Below, piece after piece: positions 25,296 to 38,081 of a stretch of DNA of 64,000 nt; position 1 is the stretch's first letter, and each line of letters opens with the position of its first letter. Under the pieces are notes generated by a model. It searched no databases, was not told where the DNA came from, and saw only the letters and a program-made list of their open reading frames with translations. Both the position numbers and the translations under genes were made by a program. The stretch is from Lentinula raphanica (lineage: Eukaryota > Basidiomycota > Agaricomycetes > Agaricales > Omphalotaceae), in contig JANVFP010000052.1 of the NCBI GenBank assembly GCA_027919835.1, positions 1-64,000 on the forward strand. The letters run 5' to 3'.

Positions 25296-26597
25296 ATGGT
25301 GAACAGCGACAAGATTCAGAATGAAGTTTTCGTCTCTTCTCCAGAGCTCTCGAACGATACGACATCGATGTCCCATTTACTGTCCTTCCCATCAAGCGAA
25401 CCTTCTCATATCTTGAAAGAAAATCCCGATTCAAATCATTCGAGCTCTTCATCTTCCCGGCACCTCTTGAAAGATCGACTCTTCATTGGAAATCTACCAC
25501 CTACTGTGGACGAGTAAGTCAGAACTTTGGTATGTTATGCTAAAGCTCATATGCCCCAGGTACACACTCCTTCAGGTCTTCACGAAATTCGGCAAAGTCA
25601 CCAAGCTGGACTTTCTCTTTCACAAAACTGGGGCTCTGAAAGGCAAACCTCGAGGATACGCGTTCCTTGAGTATGGTAGCCACAACGTAAGCACTTCTAT
25701 CCAATGATTTGGCCAATGCGATGCTCACCCCGGGTTTAATTTTGGGTCTCATTATGAACATAAAATGTTAACTCTCAATCTCCAATGGATTTCATCGCTC
25801 GACCCTGGGGTGTCGCATTGTGTCACGTCACTGTAGTGAGGACCCTTGAACTGACCGCCTTCTTCATGATAGGAAGCCGAGAAAGCTTTAAATGCTGCTA
25901 ATGGAAAGGTGGTACATGGACGAAAGCTAGTCGTGACTTATGCCAATCAAGCTCCTCTGGATGCCGATGGTGGTGCCATGAGGCAGCGGAAGGCGATGAT
26001 GGAAACCGGTCGTCCGACGACCTTGAGTATGCTGAAGAGTAACGCGGGAGGTAGAAACAAGGATGGGTGAGTTACCTGTGTCCCATCGTTTGATACTTTG
26101 ATCAATCGTTTTCTCTCAGGACATCAAATAAGATAGCGATGATGGAGGCGAAGCTACGCGAATTGGAAGCCGCAAAACCGAATAGCAACAACGAACCGGG
26201 TACTTCATCGCTTCCAGCCTCGAACCTACCGACACATCCTTCGCTTCCCATCAAACCACCACCAACCATCCCCAATTTCGAACCTTCCCGAAATCAAAGA
26301 CCCAGTGTCTCGAAGCATAATTCGAACAGCTCTCTTCCTCCAGTTCTACGTGCCTCTACATCATCGTCTTCGGTCCCTCATTCAGGTCACGATTCTGCGC
26401 CCCTAGCAAAGAAAATAAAGTTGATTTCACCAGCTGTCCCCTCGGAATCCACGAAACGAAAAGGTGGTGGGAAGGGCTTACTAGGGGTGAAAATCACGAA
26501 GAAACGAGTCTCGCCTGGTCCAGCACTCGAAGGTGGCGATGGTGCTAGAAACAATGTCGATCACCATCATGATGAGGAACAGCCTATACCATCGTAG
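25296..26597 (+). CDS. Single-RRM RNA-binding protein, RBM18-like
   Basis: Four exons (25296-25513, 25560-25686, 25873-26066, 26120-26597) join in frame to 338 aa. After a Ser-rich leader comes one RNA recognition motif with RNP2 RLFIGNLP and RNP1 KPRGYAFLEY, and the helix EAEKALNAANGKVVHGRKLVV. The context around it (DEYTLLQVFTKFGKVTKLDF, then LVVTYANQAP) resembles RBM18. The second half is a Pro/Ser-rich low-complexity tail with basic patches (KKIKL, KITKKR) that could be nuclear signals. RNA targets are unknown. Confidence 0.82.
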
Positions 26598-27452
26598 GAT
26601 TCTGCCCATCCATACACAATGTCAATCAGATGAATAACAAAGTACGCAAACTTTCGCAGGACATTCCCACTCTCTCAAAATACTCATTATCGCACTGCAG
26701 TACTGAAAATAGGCAATTCAAAACTGGGTTCAAAAATGTTTTCCAATTGGTCATCGTATACTATGTGAGCGTTCGAGAAGACATCCATGCGTCTCGATAA
26801 TATATACTCCCCTTGGCTGTGTGTGATATTGCGCTCTCCATCATACTTGGATTGCTCAACTATGAAACGAGTTTCAGTCAATGTTCGATATATGAGGAGC
26901 TCTCTGTATTCGGATCGTTGTAAGTATCAGATTTCAAAAGGTTGAACCTGGGTAATAGTCATAATTCTGGAGGCCGAAGAAATAGGACTTGGCTACTCAT
27001 TCACCGCTCAACCTTGTGAAAGTCTGCGGTGTCCTTCCTCTCTCGGTTTTGTCTTTGCTCCGATGTTCCGTGCGTTGAATGAAAAGCGTCTGGAACTAGT
27101 CTCGAATCGTCTACGAAATGAGGTACTCATCTCTCATCGGTGATTTCTAATAGACGGCCAACTATTTGTTTTTAGAATGTAGTACGGGTGGCAGTTCTGA
27201 ATCTAATTCTGAAATTAACAGTGGCAGGACATCATGCATCAATGGCTGTCCTTGTTTCTCTGATCTCACTAGGGGATTGACAGATAAGTACGGGCGAATT
27301 GTCATTTGTCAACATGCCAGCAAAAGCGCAAAGGATCGATTCTTAAAACGCGTCTGATTCCCACCTTGCTTTCATTCTTTTCTTCCATCTTACTCTACTG
27401 TGTACGGCTTTACTTTCGCGTCGTATCAGCATATACGCGTCCCATCATACCA
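26598..27452. other. Intergenic region, no gene seen
   Basis: This covers the 3' flank of the RBM18-like gene and the promoter of the dioxygenase. Short frames exist on both strands, but none has a recognisable product or a convincing splice structure. Confidence 0.5.
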
Positions 27453-30400
27453 ATGTCCTCCTTTGAAGAGCTACGAGGCAAGATACACGATATCGTCAGC
27501 GAACTCCAACCAGTTCGTCAATTAATTAAGAGCTTGGTGTGTAGATTACAGTGTACGCTGGCTAGAGAAGCTTAACCGGTCGTGCCGTAGCCTTCTATTG
27601 AGGATGCATTGAAACATCCAGACAGTATCAATGACCATGACCTTCTGGTGAGTAGCACTTCAGCGCTCAGCTGCCGTTCTGCAACTCGAGACTGATTGCT
27701 GAATGGTTCATGGTAATAGCTCGAAAACCTGCTCACTCTAATGTCTGAACTGGGCACGAGCAAGGATAAAAATTACCAGAAAATCAGCGCTCAGCTTCAG
27801 CAGATTACCATCGACTTTTGTGAGTATCAGTGCATTGAGCGTTATCGATGAGCTCATGAGATCATTCTAGTATACAAGGATCTTCCGCATCCTCCCAGTG
27901 GATACCTCGCGCTTCCTCCGTTCTCTGAAACTCCAACGACTGAGGCTCCAACCTCCACCGTCCCCGGAACCTATGTCAATTATGCTTACCGCTCCGCCGA
28001 TGGCAGTTACTACAACCCTCTGATACCCTCGATGGGGCAAGCTGGCACTCCTTACGCACGTTCAGTTCCAGGTTCACTCCAAACGAACCTCAAAAACCTG
28101 CCCGATGCTGGTCTGGTTTTCGACATGCTACTGAAGCGACCAACCAAGGCTGAAGGAAGTGGCGAAGAAGCTGACGGATTCACTCCACATCCCGGAGGAG
28201 TCTCTAGTCTATTCTTTGCACTTGCGGATCTCATCATTCATTGCATCTTCAACACTAACTCTCGAAATTCCACAGTCAATGATGCTTCTTCGTATCTCGA
28301 TTTGAGTGTCTTGTACGGGAGTAGCGAAAAAGATGTGCAGAGCGTCCGCAGAAAAGATCCCCAAGGCAGACTAGATGGTACTGGCAAACTATATGAAGAC
28401 GTCTTCGCTGATGGTCGTCTTTTGCTCATGCCGCCTGCCGTATGCGCATTGTTGATTGTCTTCTCCCGTAACCATAATGTACGGCGCATATACTCGATTC
28501 CACCTCTTAAGCCCCTAATCGCTTTGCATTCTAGTTCATCGCCCAGCGAATCCTTGATATCAACGAATGGGGTACTTATACCAACCCCGATTCACTGAAG
28601 GCCACAATAGAAAAAGCATCTTCAGACCAAGAACGACAAAATGCCCTTCGCGCTCTCCAAGCCCAGGACGACGAGATCTTCCACCGATCGAGGCTCGTGA
28701 ACTGTGGTTTCTTCATGAAGGTTATCTTGGGTGACTACGTCGGTGCCATCCTTGGCTTGGCTAGGGACGGAAGTAACTGGCGTCTTGATCCTCTTATGGA
28801 GATGCGTCGTCTGAGCCACGAGTTTGCTCCTCGAGGAGAAGGAAACGTTGTTTCACTCGAGTTCAACCTTCTTTATCGATGGCACGCCACTTTGAGTCGA
28901 CAAGATAAAGCATGGACGGAAAAATTGTTCAAAGAGACGCTTCAACAAGATGGTATCAATGTTAAGTTCGACCAGGTAACTTTTTATCATTAGTTGGTCA
29001 ATGCACAAACACTCAATGCTCATCAAAATCACTCTCAGCTGCAACCCGCGCAATTCTTCAAGGCTGCAGCAAAGGCACTGAACGTAAACAAAGATGTTCG
29101 GACTTGGACTTTTGACGGGTAACTTCTTTTTCTGTTACTCGCAATATTTCTGCAGTAAATGACGACTAATTATACTTATAGTCTCAAACGGGATGCTGAT
29201 GGTCGTTTCTCCGATGCGGATATCGCTAAAATACTGCAAGACTCCACTTCATACCGAGCGGGAGCCTACCGCGCGCGTGGTATTCCAGAAGTTTTGAGAG
29301 TTATAGAAGTTCTTGGAATAGAGCAAGCACGAGGCTGGGGTGCCTGCTCTGTATGTGTCGCCCCCATTGAGAAATCGAGCCGCTAACTCATAGATGACGC
29401 AGTTGAATGAATTCAGGAAGTTCATTGGTCTCAAGCCGTACAACTCGTTCAAGGAATGGAACAACGATGATTCTGTTGCGGTCAGTGCATGTTTTCTTGT
29501 GCTGAGCTACGTTTTGACACAAGCACGATTGTAGAGAGCAGCTGAGGTTTTGTACAAGGATATTGACAATCTCGAACTCCACGTCGGTATGCAGGCTGAG
29601 CAAGCAAAAACACCAGGACCTGGTGCCGGCTTGTGTCCTGGTTATACCATCTCCCGTTCAATCCTTGCTGACGCCGTGTGCCTTACTCGCGGAGATAGGT
29701 TCTTGACCGTTGATTTCACCCGTGAGTCAATCCGAGTATTCGTTCAGTGAACAGATTGTTATATGCTATTTCCGTCCGCAGCTTTCAACCTCACGACATG
29801 GGGCTTCGCGGACTGTCAATACCCTACATCTCCGGATGGTTCCTTTGGAGGAATGCTCACCAAGCTACTATTCCGTCACTTCCCGGCATACTACCCAGCT
29901 CGGTCGGCATATGCCCACTTCCCCTTCCTCGACCCCGTATACATGCAGGAGCAATTGCAGAAGAGAGGTACAGCTGATCAATACATCTGGACAAGGCCAC
30001 GCCCTCCTGTGGGCGTATCGACAGGAGAGGTCACGATCATCGATAACTACGATGAGGTGGCGAAGATCTTGAGCACTCCTCAAGACTGGAAGTCAAGCTA
30101 TGAAACGAAGCTAGGCACTGTCGTGGCTGGATTGAAGAATCCCAAGCTTCCTGATATGACTCTCGTGCGTGTCTCCTACAATCTATACCTTCGGATTTTC
30201 ATTGAACACGTATCTTCCACCAGGTCAACAAGTTACTGCATGATTCCAGCAACAAGTGGCCGTCGTTCTTCGCACAAGAAACTCAAAACCTCATCAGAAC
30301 GAAAAGCGTTGCTCATTCGGGGTCAATAGCGAAATTGAAGTTTGTGGACATCGTGAGTGACGTGATCAATGTTCTCCCTGTTCGCTGGATATGCCAAGAG

Positions 30401-31695
30401 CTGGTAAATATTCATATCCGTAGTCTAACGAGTTGCTGCGTGCTTAGCTGTTTTCCTAGGCTGGCCTTGAGCTTGGAGCGGAATATCCAGAGAGCAAGTA
30501 TATCACCGAGCTGCAGGACGTCTGTCGGTAAGTATGTTTCTGGTATTCCTCTGTACGAAATGCTCAATTATGTTTCTAAATCGCGAAGCTATGTCTTTTT
30601 GGACTTTGAACCCGTCTATGACTGGCAGCTTCGCGAAAGTTCAATAGCATTCTTCCGCGAGTTCAACAAGGATGTCAGACTCCACCTTGAAACGGAGTCG
30701 GGCTTCGTGAGTTCTAGTACTTCCCTGGAGACGATCGACTGAGACTTTTATAGATCTCCAACACGTTGAGTCACTTCAAAAAGCATCTTCCCAAAAGACC
30801 AGCGTTTCTGGACAAACTTCATAACGAAGGTCACGATCTGCGCATAGACGAATTAGCAACAGCGCTATTTTGTGCTGTAGTACCCACGGCGGCACACTGG
30901 GCTCAAGATGTTGCTCATATTGTCAATCATTATATTGAAGCAAGCAGGGTAGAAGAAAGGGCTGAACTTGTCGCTCTTGTGAAGGCAGGACGTATTGCAG
31001 GACGTGCCACGGACTTGATCAAGAACGCACTAGGTTAGTGTCTTTCGCAACTTGGAGGAGGTTATTCACTCATTGATGACTGCTGGTAGTGAACGATCCT
31101 GCAGTGTTCTCTGTACCACGCACAGCTCAGAAGGGAACCTCCATTGCTAGACAAGATGGAAGCAACGTCACGGCCGGGGAGACTGTCTTCCTCAACATCA
31201 TGGCTGCCAATGTAAGTCTTTTCACTTCAAACAAACCCAACTTCGTGGATTGACCAAACATATCCGAACAGGAGAGCCGGTCCAAGGGCCAGCCCGGCAT
31301 TCACACCGCCGGGGAACATGGATAGTAAGGAATGCAGTCGCCTTCAACTATGTTTACTAACATGCTCTTATTTAGCTTGCTCTCCGCCGAATTCTTTGAA
31401 CAGGCATGTTGATATCATATTTTTGTTAATTATCGCAACTGATGCATCATCCATGAAGGTTACGCCGGTAGTCGTCGCCGAAATACTGGCTCTCTCAAAT
31501 CTCCAGCGTGCACCTGGAAATTCAGGAGTCTTTTCACGCTTCACACAACACCTTCATGGTGTTCCTGAGCAGGTTTACATTGATGCTCATGGAGGATTGA
31601 CACCGTTCCCAACTTCTCTCATCGTTTCGGTACGTCTTGGAATTCGAGAGAAATGCACAAAACTGATCACAAAATCCGCTACATAGTATATATGA
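27453..31695 (+). CDS. Ppo-type fatty acid dioxygenase with degenerate P450 domain
   Basis: A multi-exon gene for roughly 1,050 aa of the psi-factor-producing oxygenase / linoleate diol synthase family. The N-terminal half is a haem peroxidase-like dioxygenase: RSVPGSLQTNLKN, the distal His in LIIHCIF, YLDLSVLYGSS, FSRNHN, and the YRWH motif near 28875 with the catalytic Tyr and proximal haem His. The C-terminal half is a P450-like hydroperoxide isomerase domain (AVVPTAAHWAQDVAHIVNHY, later NLQRAPGNSG). Its haem-thiolate cysteine is not found: the matching stretch reads PGIHTAGEHG. The dioxygenase is probably active, making a hydroperoxide of linoleic acid, while the isomerase step is probably lost. 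Such oxylipins regulate sporulation in other fungi. One intron near 31403 appears to use a GC donor. Confidence 0.88.
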
Positions 31696-31960
31696 GGTGA
31701 TGCCCGATGGATAGGACATTCTCTCTAAGTTATTAGAAAACAGATTCGAAAGGATTAATAGCATTGTAGATGTATCACTCACCAGCTCATAATGTACAGC
31801 TCTGTAGAGGTCTGTGTAGTACAAAAACATATCGTATTGAAGAATCAAATTGAAATTGTAGTGATGTACGTTGTGATAGGCTTTGAAGTCATGTTATCGA
31901 CAAACACCGGATTGCTCATCGGCCTGCGAAATCTAACTTCACTCTTCTCTCCCTTGTACT

Positions 31961-33733
31961 ATGCAGCACCTTGGTAAAGCTGCTCTTCGGGTCACCAAGA
32001 ACTATACGAAGGGCTACTCAGATACCCAGGCCAAAGTCAGAGATGCCACCTCAAACGATCCATGGGGTCCCTCCGGGACACAGATGAACGAAATTGCGCA
32101 ATTGACGTATAATCAGTAATTATCTAGAAACTTTCTGCTTGCACTCAACAAGCTCATACTTCTTTGCTCAGAGGCGACTTCGTGGAGATCATGGAGATGT
32201 TAGACAAGAGGTTGAACGACAAGGGCAAGAACTGGAGGCATGTTTTCAAGGTGAGAGTGAAATTACTTTGTCCGGACGCCCTAATTTAACATCATCCTCC
32301 CAAGAGCTTAACTGTACTCGACTATTGCCTTCACCAGGGCTCAGAAAACGTTGTCATCTACTTCCGGGATAACATCTATGTCATCAAGACGCTAAAGGAG
32401 TTCCAGTACATTGACGAGGACGGCAAAGATCAGGGAGCCAATGTTCGTCAAAAGGCGAAAGACATAACGAATCTCCTACAAGACGAGTCCAGACTTCGCC
32501 AGGAGCGCCGTGCTCGTGCCTCCATGCGCGACCGAATGATTCGTGGTGCTACCAGTGACGGTGACCACGAAGACCCCGATGACGAGAATGACCGACGACG
32601 AACGGATCCTCGTGCATCATCGAGAAGGAATCGGGACGAGGAGGATCTGCGACGGGCCATTGAGGAGAGTAAGAAATCCTTGGCTCAAGACCGTATAACT
32701 GCAGAGGAGAGAGATTTACAACAGGCGATCAAGCTTAGCCAGGAAGAAGAGGCAAAGCGGAATAAGGCTGTCGAGGATTCTAACGCTTCTGCGTTGTTCG
32801 ATGACAATAACCAACTGTGAGCACGAATCAATCTTTCTAGATCTTGTGTTCAATGCTGCGCTTCACAGTATCCCAGCCAACACCGCCCAAGTCAATAACA
32901 ATCCGTTTCCGACAACTATGACTGATCCCATGGCATATACCGTTGGGCTCCAACCACAATTCACTCAGCTCCAACCACAGTTCACCTCTTTCAATCCTTA
33001 CCAGCAGCAGATGCAGCAGGAGGCGGCTCAAGCTGAATACTTCCGCCAGCAGCAGGAACTCCTCCAACAGCAACAAATGGCGCAACAGGCCCAACTCCAA
33101 CAGGAGGAGTTTATGCGACAACAGATGCTGTTCCAGCAGCAGCAACAGCAGCAACAACAACAAAATCTATTCGCACAACAGCAACCCTTGATGGCGCAGC
33201 CTACTGGATTTGGGTGGGTGATTTGTGTTCTTCCATCTAGGTTATCGATCTAATGAAGTACAACAGGTCTAATAATCCTTTCGCCCCTCACCCCGTGTCA
33301 CCTCCGATATCACAGTCCAATCAAGGTCCTCCGCAGTTCAATCTGCAAGGGACGTACGATACCCACAACGCCAATAATCTACAGAACCTCAGTCAACCAC
33401 CGTCCGCGCTATCGCAGTCACCGTCCCCTGGACCCTCCCAGCAGCAGTATGGACGGCCATTTGCGGTCAAAACCAAGGCGAACGAGAACCAAGAACTCGC
33501 GAACCTTTTTGCAGATCGGGACGGTGGTCAGGATACATTTGGAAATGTCGGGCAGTTGAGGTATGTTGCGTTTTTAATATTTCTAGCTTGTTCAGTAATT
33601 GACCTGGCTTCCCAGATATGGACATTCCAATGCAGGTCGCCTAGTAGCTCAACAGACAGCTAACACAGGGCATAATCCATTTGCCATGCAACAACAGCAG
33701 CAGAGTAATGAACAGCCTTTCTTTAGTATATGA
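31961..33733 (+). CDS. ENT1: Epsin (ENTH-domain endocytic adaptor)
   Basis: Six exons (31961-32115, 32172-32250, 32305-32816, 32869-33213, 33267-33560, 33616-33733) join in frame to 500 aa. The ENTH domain covers about residues 1-140 (KVRDATSNDPWGPSGTQMNE, then KNWRHVFKSLTVLDYCLHQG), which binds phosphoinositides and bends membrane. Two ubiquitin-interacting motifs follow (EEDLRRAIEESKKSL and ERDLQQAIKLSQEEE), then a Gln-rich region with runs of Gln and three NPF tripeptides (NNNPFP, NNPFAPH, HNPFAM) for EH-domain partners. It has the full domain order of fungal Ent1/Ent2 and acts at sites of clathrin-mediated endocytosis. Start ATG at 31961 gives MQHLGKAALRVTKNY without an extra exon. Confidence 0.95.
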
Positions 33734-34051
33734 TAAATATGTAGTACCGTTCCTTATTTGCGTAACCTTTGGATTTCAAATGTTTGTCGTCGTCCATTAT
33801 ATCCCTTTCTAACGAACGTTCACCTTTATGAGTACGTGTATGTCTGAATATCGAAGATGACGGCCATGCGTGTTAAAAGCAGAGCAGACCGATGCGCCCT
33901 TTGTTGAAATATCTAATCTCATCTCGTGATTGTATTTGCCATCAACCGAATTCGAAGCTTTTTTGACCACTCCCCTCACTGCGCAGGTTAACGCAGGTAC
34001 AGTAACTGTCGGATAGGATGTCGCTCTCTTACTTCACTCTTCTCTTCGACG
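33734..34051. other. Intergenic region between epsin and channel gene
   Basis: No gene seen. It would hold the epsin terminator and the promoter of the next gene. Confidence 0.5.
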
Positions 34052-37000
34052 ATGACGACAATCAACCAGAACTCCCACCTGGCTCTCCTCCAACCCGTGC
34101 GTCTCACTGATCATACTCGTTGGTCCATCAATTTCTCATTTGTCCATAGTGAAATTCGAAGGGCCCTGGTTAACCACTCAACTAATTCTCTCTGGATCCA
34201 TTGGGCTCGTCTCCTTCTTGATATTCTCCTACTCAAGAACTCGGTGGCCCCTGCTATTTGCACCAAGAACCAAATTAAAGGGCACGTTCACCATTAGTTG
34301 CTCGCTTGTCTTGCCCCCTCACGCTCCACGTTAGGCTTTTCTCCACATGAGGCTCATGCACATCAAGCGTTCTTTGGCTGGATTCTGCCTACAATCAAGA
34401 CCTCAGAGTTCACAGTATTACAGATTGTTGGTCTAGATGCTGCCGTGGTACGCATATTGCAACATTTGATTCCGCTGTTCGAACGATCTCATTCATGTGT
34501 GCCCAGCTACTAAATTTCTTCAAGATGTCATTCTATCTATTTTCCGTCTGCTCTTTCTTCGCTGTCACTGCATTGATGCCCTTGAACTGGAAGGTAGGCT
34601 CGCGTCCGTATTTCACGTTTTCTCGTGTCAACATCACTTTGCTCAGCACAACAAACGATTGGGAGACGACAATGATGGCAATGAACCAGATGATGACTGG
34701 AACTCACTCTTCGTGTCATACTCCTTCGAACCGCCGAAGAACTCCACGCTCCCTACTGACGATAGTTGGCTGGGTCTCATTTCCGACGCAAACACGTATC
34801 TCTCTGTCCACTTGGTCTTCACATATCTCTTCACCGGCCTCTCCCTCTATTTCATCTACAAAAACTATCGCCGCTTCATACGATCTCGACAACTCTTCTC
34901 CCTCGAACTAGTGCACTCCATCCCTGCCCGCACAGTAATGGTCACGAACCTCCCCCAACATTTACGCGGAGAACGGCCGTTGGCAGAATACTTTGAGAGC
35001 ATGAACATGAGCGTGGAGAGTGTGTCCGTGGTTCGTGAGGTTGGCAGCTTGGAACGTCTTTTGAACAGGCGAACGCGGGCTTTGTTGAAGTTGGAGAAGG
35101 TGTGGGCCGCGTATGTTGGCAATCCCAGCACAGTGGAAGAATACGACCCCGAAAACACGGCAGTCGTCAACCTGATCGAACCCGACACGGAAAGTGGACC
35201 GACTACTCGATTGGTTGTGCCTCATAGACAACGACCCACGATACGACCAGGGTGGTTCAAACCCAAGGTTGATGCGCTGGAGTATCTGGAAAAGCAATTC
35301 ACTGAGATTGATGAGATAGTCAAGAGAAGAAGAAAGACGGGAAAGTTCAAAGCGACAAGGACCGCTTTCGTAACCTTTGAAAAGATGTCCAGTGCTGTAA
35401 GTGAATGCATCACAACTGAATCAATGAAAGTCTTACTGATTCATCGCAGCAAATAGCCCTTCAAACTGCTCACGCGCCAAATCCTTTCCAATGTATAACC
35501 TATGCTTCCCCAGAGCCCAGAGACATCATTTGGGCCAACATGACGCCCTCCGACCACAGTCTTCGTGCAAGGGATATCTTGATCTTGGCTGCGATTGTAA
35601 TGCTATTCTTCTTCTGGGTTATTCCAATCGCTGCGCTTGCTAGTCTTCTCTCCTATGAGGAGATTAAGAAGACTCTACCGTGGCTGGCCGGCTTGATAGA
35701 TCAAAACGACAAGATTCAAGCATTGGTACAAAACTCATTGCCTTCTGTTGCAATGATCACGTTGAACGCTTTGTTACCTTTTGCACTCGAAGGTCAACGA
35801 TCCTGCTAATTTTTTGCTCAAATGCTCATGTGCGTCTGCAGGTCTGACTTATTTGCAAGGATATCGAGCGCGCAGCTGGATAGAGTATTCTCTACTGAAG
35901 AAGTGAGCATTTCCTTTGCTACAACGTCCCATATCTTATTGATCTTCGTAGATATCATATGTTCCTTCTTGTCAACGTTGTGTTTATATTTCTGGTTGCC
36001 AGTACTTACTGGCAACTCGTTCGAGATCTGGCCAACTTCCCAGCCAAGATACCAGAAAAACTTGCAAAGTCACTGCAATCCGGCCGTGCTAGGTTTGTTT
36101 GGGTTTTGGGTTTTGTCTGAAGAATGTTTTCTAATCAAGATCGTAGGAATTTCTTCCTCTCTTATGCGATCTTGCAAGGTTCATTTATTTTACTCTCAAC
36201 ATCACAGTCACTAACATATCCGCATAGGTTTGGGTATCATGCCCTTACAACTTCTGAATCTCGGAGTGATAGTACCTCGAATTGTGATGCGAATTTTACA
36301 AAAACCCCTAGAGGTGTGTTGGCACATGAAAGTCCTTTGACCGACCATTATCATTGACTAGCTTTCAGATTACGCTGAATTGAACGCACCACCTATGATC
36401 AATTATGGTGTCGTTTATCCTCAGGCTATTCTAATGTTCACCATAACGATGCTGTACAGTGTTGTACAACCCCTTATCGTCATATTTGGAGCCATATACT
36501 TCGGTGTAGCCTACGTTGTGTACAAGTACAAATTACTATTCGGTACGTTTGAGCAGTCCTCTATAATGCCTAATTCTGTGCGGTTAACGTCTCACATCAG
36601 TGTTCTACAAACCTTACGAATCCCAAGGTCAAGCCTGGCCATTGACATATGTTCGCCTCATATGGGGTGTATTAATCTTCCTCGTATTCATGACCGGCTT
36701 TTTCCTCCTCTCGCAATCCTTTGTGCTTTCTTCCCTTCTCCTTCCCCTTCTAGCCGCTACAGTCATCTGGTCGTGGTGGTTGCACAAATCACTGACGCCA
36801 CTGAGTGACTATGTCAACCTGAGCTCGGTGTTCGAGGTTGAACGGGGCGAAGAATCAGCCGACGTTGCGAGATTGAAATTGGGACATCCCGTTACCTGGT
36901 CTCAGAGGTCGGTCTCTTTACAGTTCCCTAAGATCGACTTCTAAACTTGTAATATTATTCTAGTAATCTGAACCGGCGCAGATATGCTCAAAACGACGAC

Positions 37001-37754
37001 ACATTATACGTTGCACCAGAGGACGAAAGAACGGATTATGTGAGTGACACCGTTTTCGTTCTTCTCAAGACTAACAGTTCTGCATCAGTCCCAGCCACCG
37101 ATGGCTAACTGGTATCACGGCGTCCTAAAGTGAGTCGACGACATCAAGTTCCTGATCATTAATAACCTTCTTGCCAGCACCGGGAAACGGCGCTACGGAC
37201 ATCCTGCACTCAACGGTGTACTGCCCGAACCATGGCTTCCCTTGAAGAAAGGTCAAACCCTGACCACCCACGAACAGCGCCATAACGGTAGTCCTCGACA
37301 AGGCAATGACTCAGGCCAAGCTGTCGTTCTCACCCTTCGAAAGCGACCAAGCATGATGCGCAAGAGTCGTGTCATGTCAGTTCCCTTACCAACACCTGGA
37401 TCTGCTGGAGAGAGCTCCAATCCTTGGGAAGACGCGCAATCCCCGGTGACAAGACAGAGTACTCTTCATCATCGGCTCAGCTTTGACCATGCCACCGGTG
37501 TCATTATGATGCCCGATGACGATAACTGGCTTGCAGAAGATACTGATAGTGATGTAGAGGAATATGGGGTTGAAGATGGGGATCATGTCCCGAGACACAC
37601 TGAACCCTCTGTTGAGGCACACGAAGCGGTATCAGAAGACGAAGAGAGTCCAGTAGCAGCCAGTCCGTCTCGAACGTCTCGATATGGAACCTACTTCCAT
37701 CATCCAGAGAGGAGAAGACAAACTATACCTGGTGCATTCCCGAGACCTTCGTGA
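34052..37754 (+). CDS. CSC1/OSCA/TMEM63-type calcium-permeable channel
   Basis: A many-exon gene for a polytopic membrane protein of the DUF221 family, roughly 950-1,000 aa. It shows the family order: N-terminal membrane segments (TTQLILSGSIGLVSFLIF), the cytosolic loop starting ARTVMVTNLPQHLRGE and ending with TAFVTFEKMSSAQIALQ, the PRDIIWANM motif, then the channel core with many hydrophobic helices (ILILAAIVMLFFFWVIPIAA; INYGVVYPQAILMFTITMLY). Relatives are osmo- and mechanosensitive cation channels of the plasma membrane; yeast RSN1 is linked to vesicle export. The C-terminal tail is long, hydrophilic and acidic (DDDNWLAEDTDSDVEE). The start at 34052 precedes a splice after about 15 codons. 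Which physiological stimulus gates it cannot be read here. Confidence 0.9.
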
Positions 37755-38081
37755 GTGGGGATGTTTACCAGGAGTGTGATAATACATGGGCTTGATCTGT
37801 TTGCAGCGGAGATTTGGTGTACTGTACAACCATATATACTTCTATCCACGTCGATATACTTAGGCTATACCCTACTATGAATTATATCCTGTTATATTCC
37901 ACAACTTACAAGCATTTCACTCGTCTAAAGAAAGAGCCTCATTTTGATACAGTGCAGAAAGCTAACGCTACAGTTTATTCTATTAGTTTACATGACGAGG
38001 CTAATAGTACAGAGAGGTCAGTACATCAAGTACGGAATTTAGAGTATAATGATAATGAGAATATTTGAGATCGACTAGAGT
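37755..38081. other. Convergent 3' region, no gene seen
   Basis: AT-rich sequence between two stop codons on opposite strands. Terminators of both neighbours must lie here; no distinct gene is seen. Confidence 0.5.

Noticed and set aside
27306..27452. Upstream extension of the dioxygenase giving a hydrophobic N-terminus
   Set aside because: The frame is open, but the Met at 27453 gives the N-terminus typical of the family; Ppo enzymes normally lack a signal peptide.
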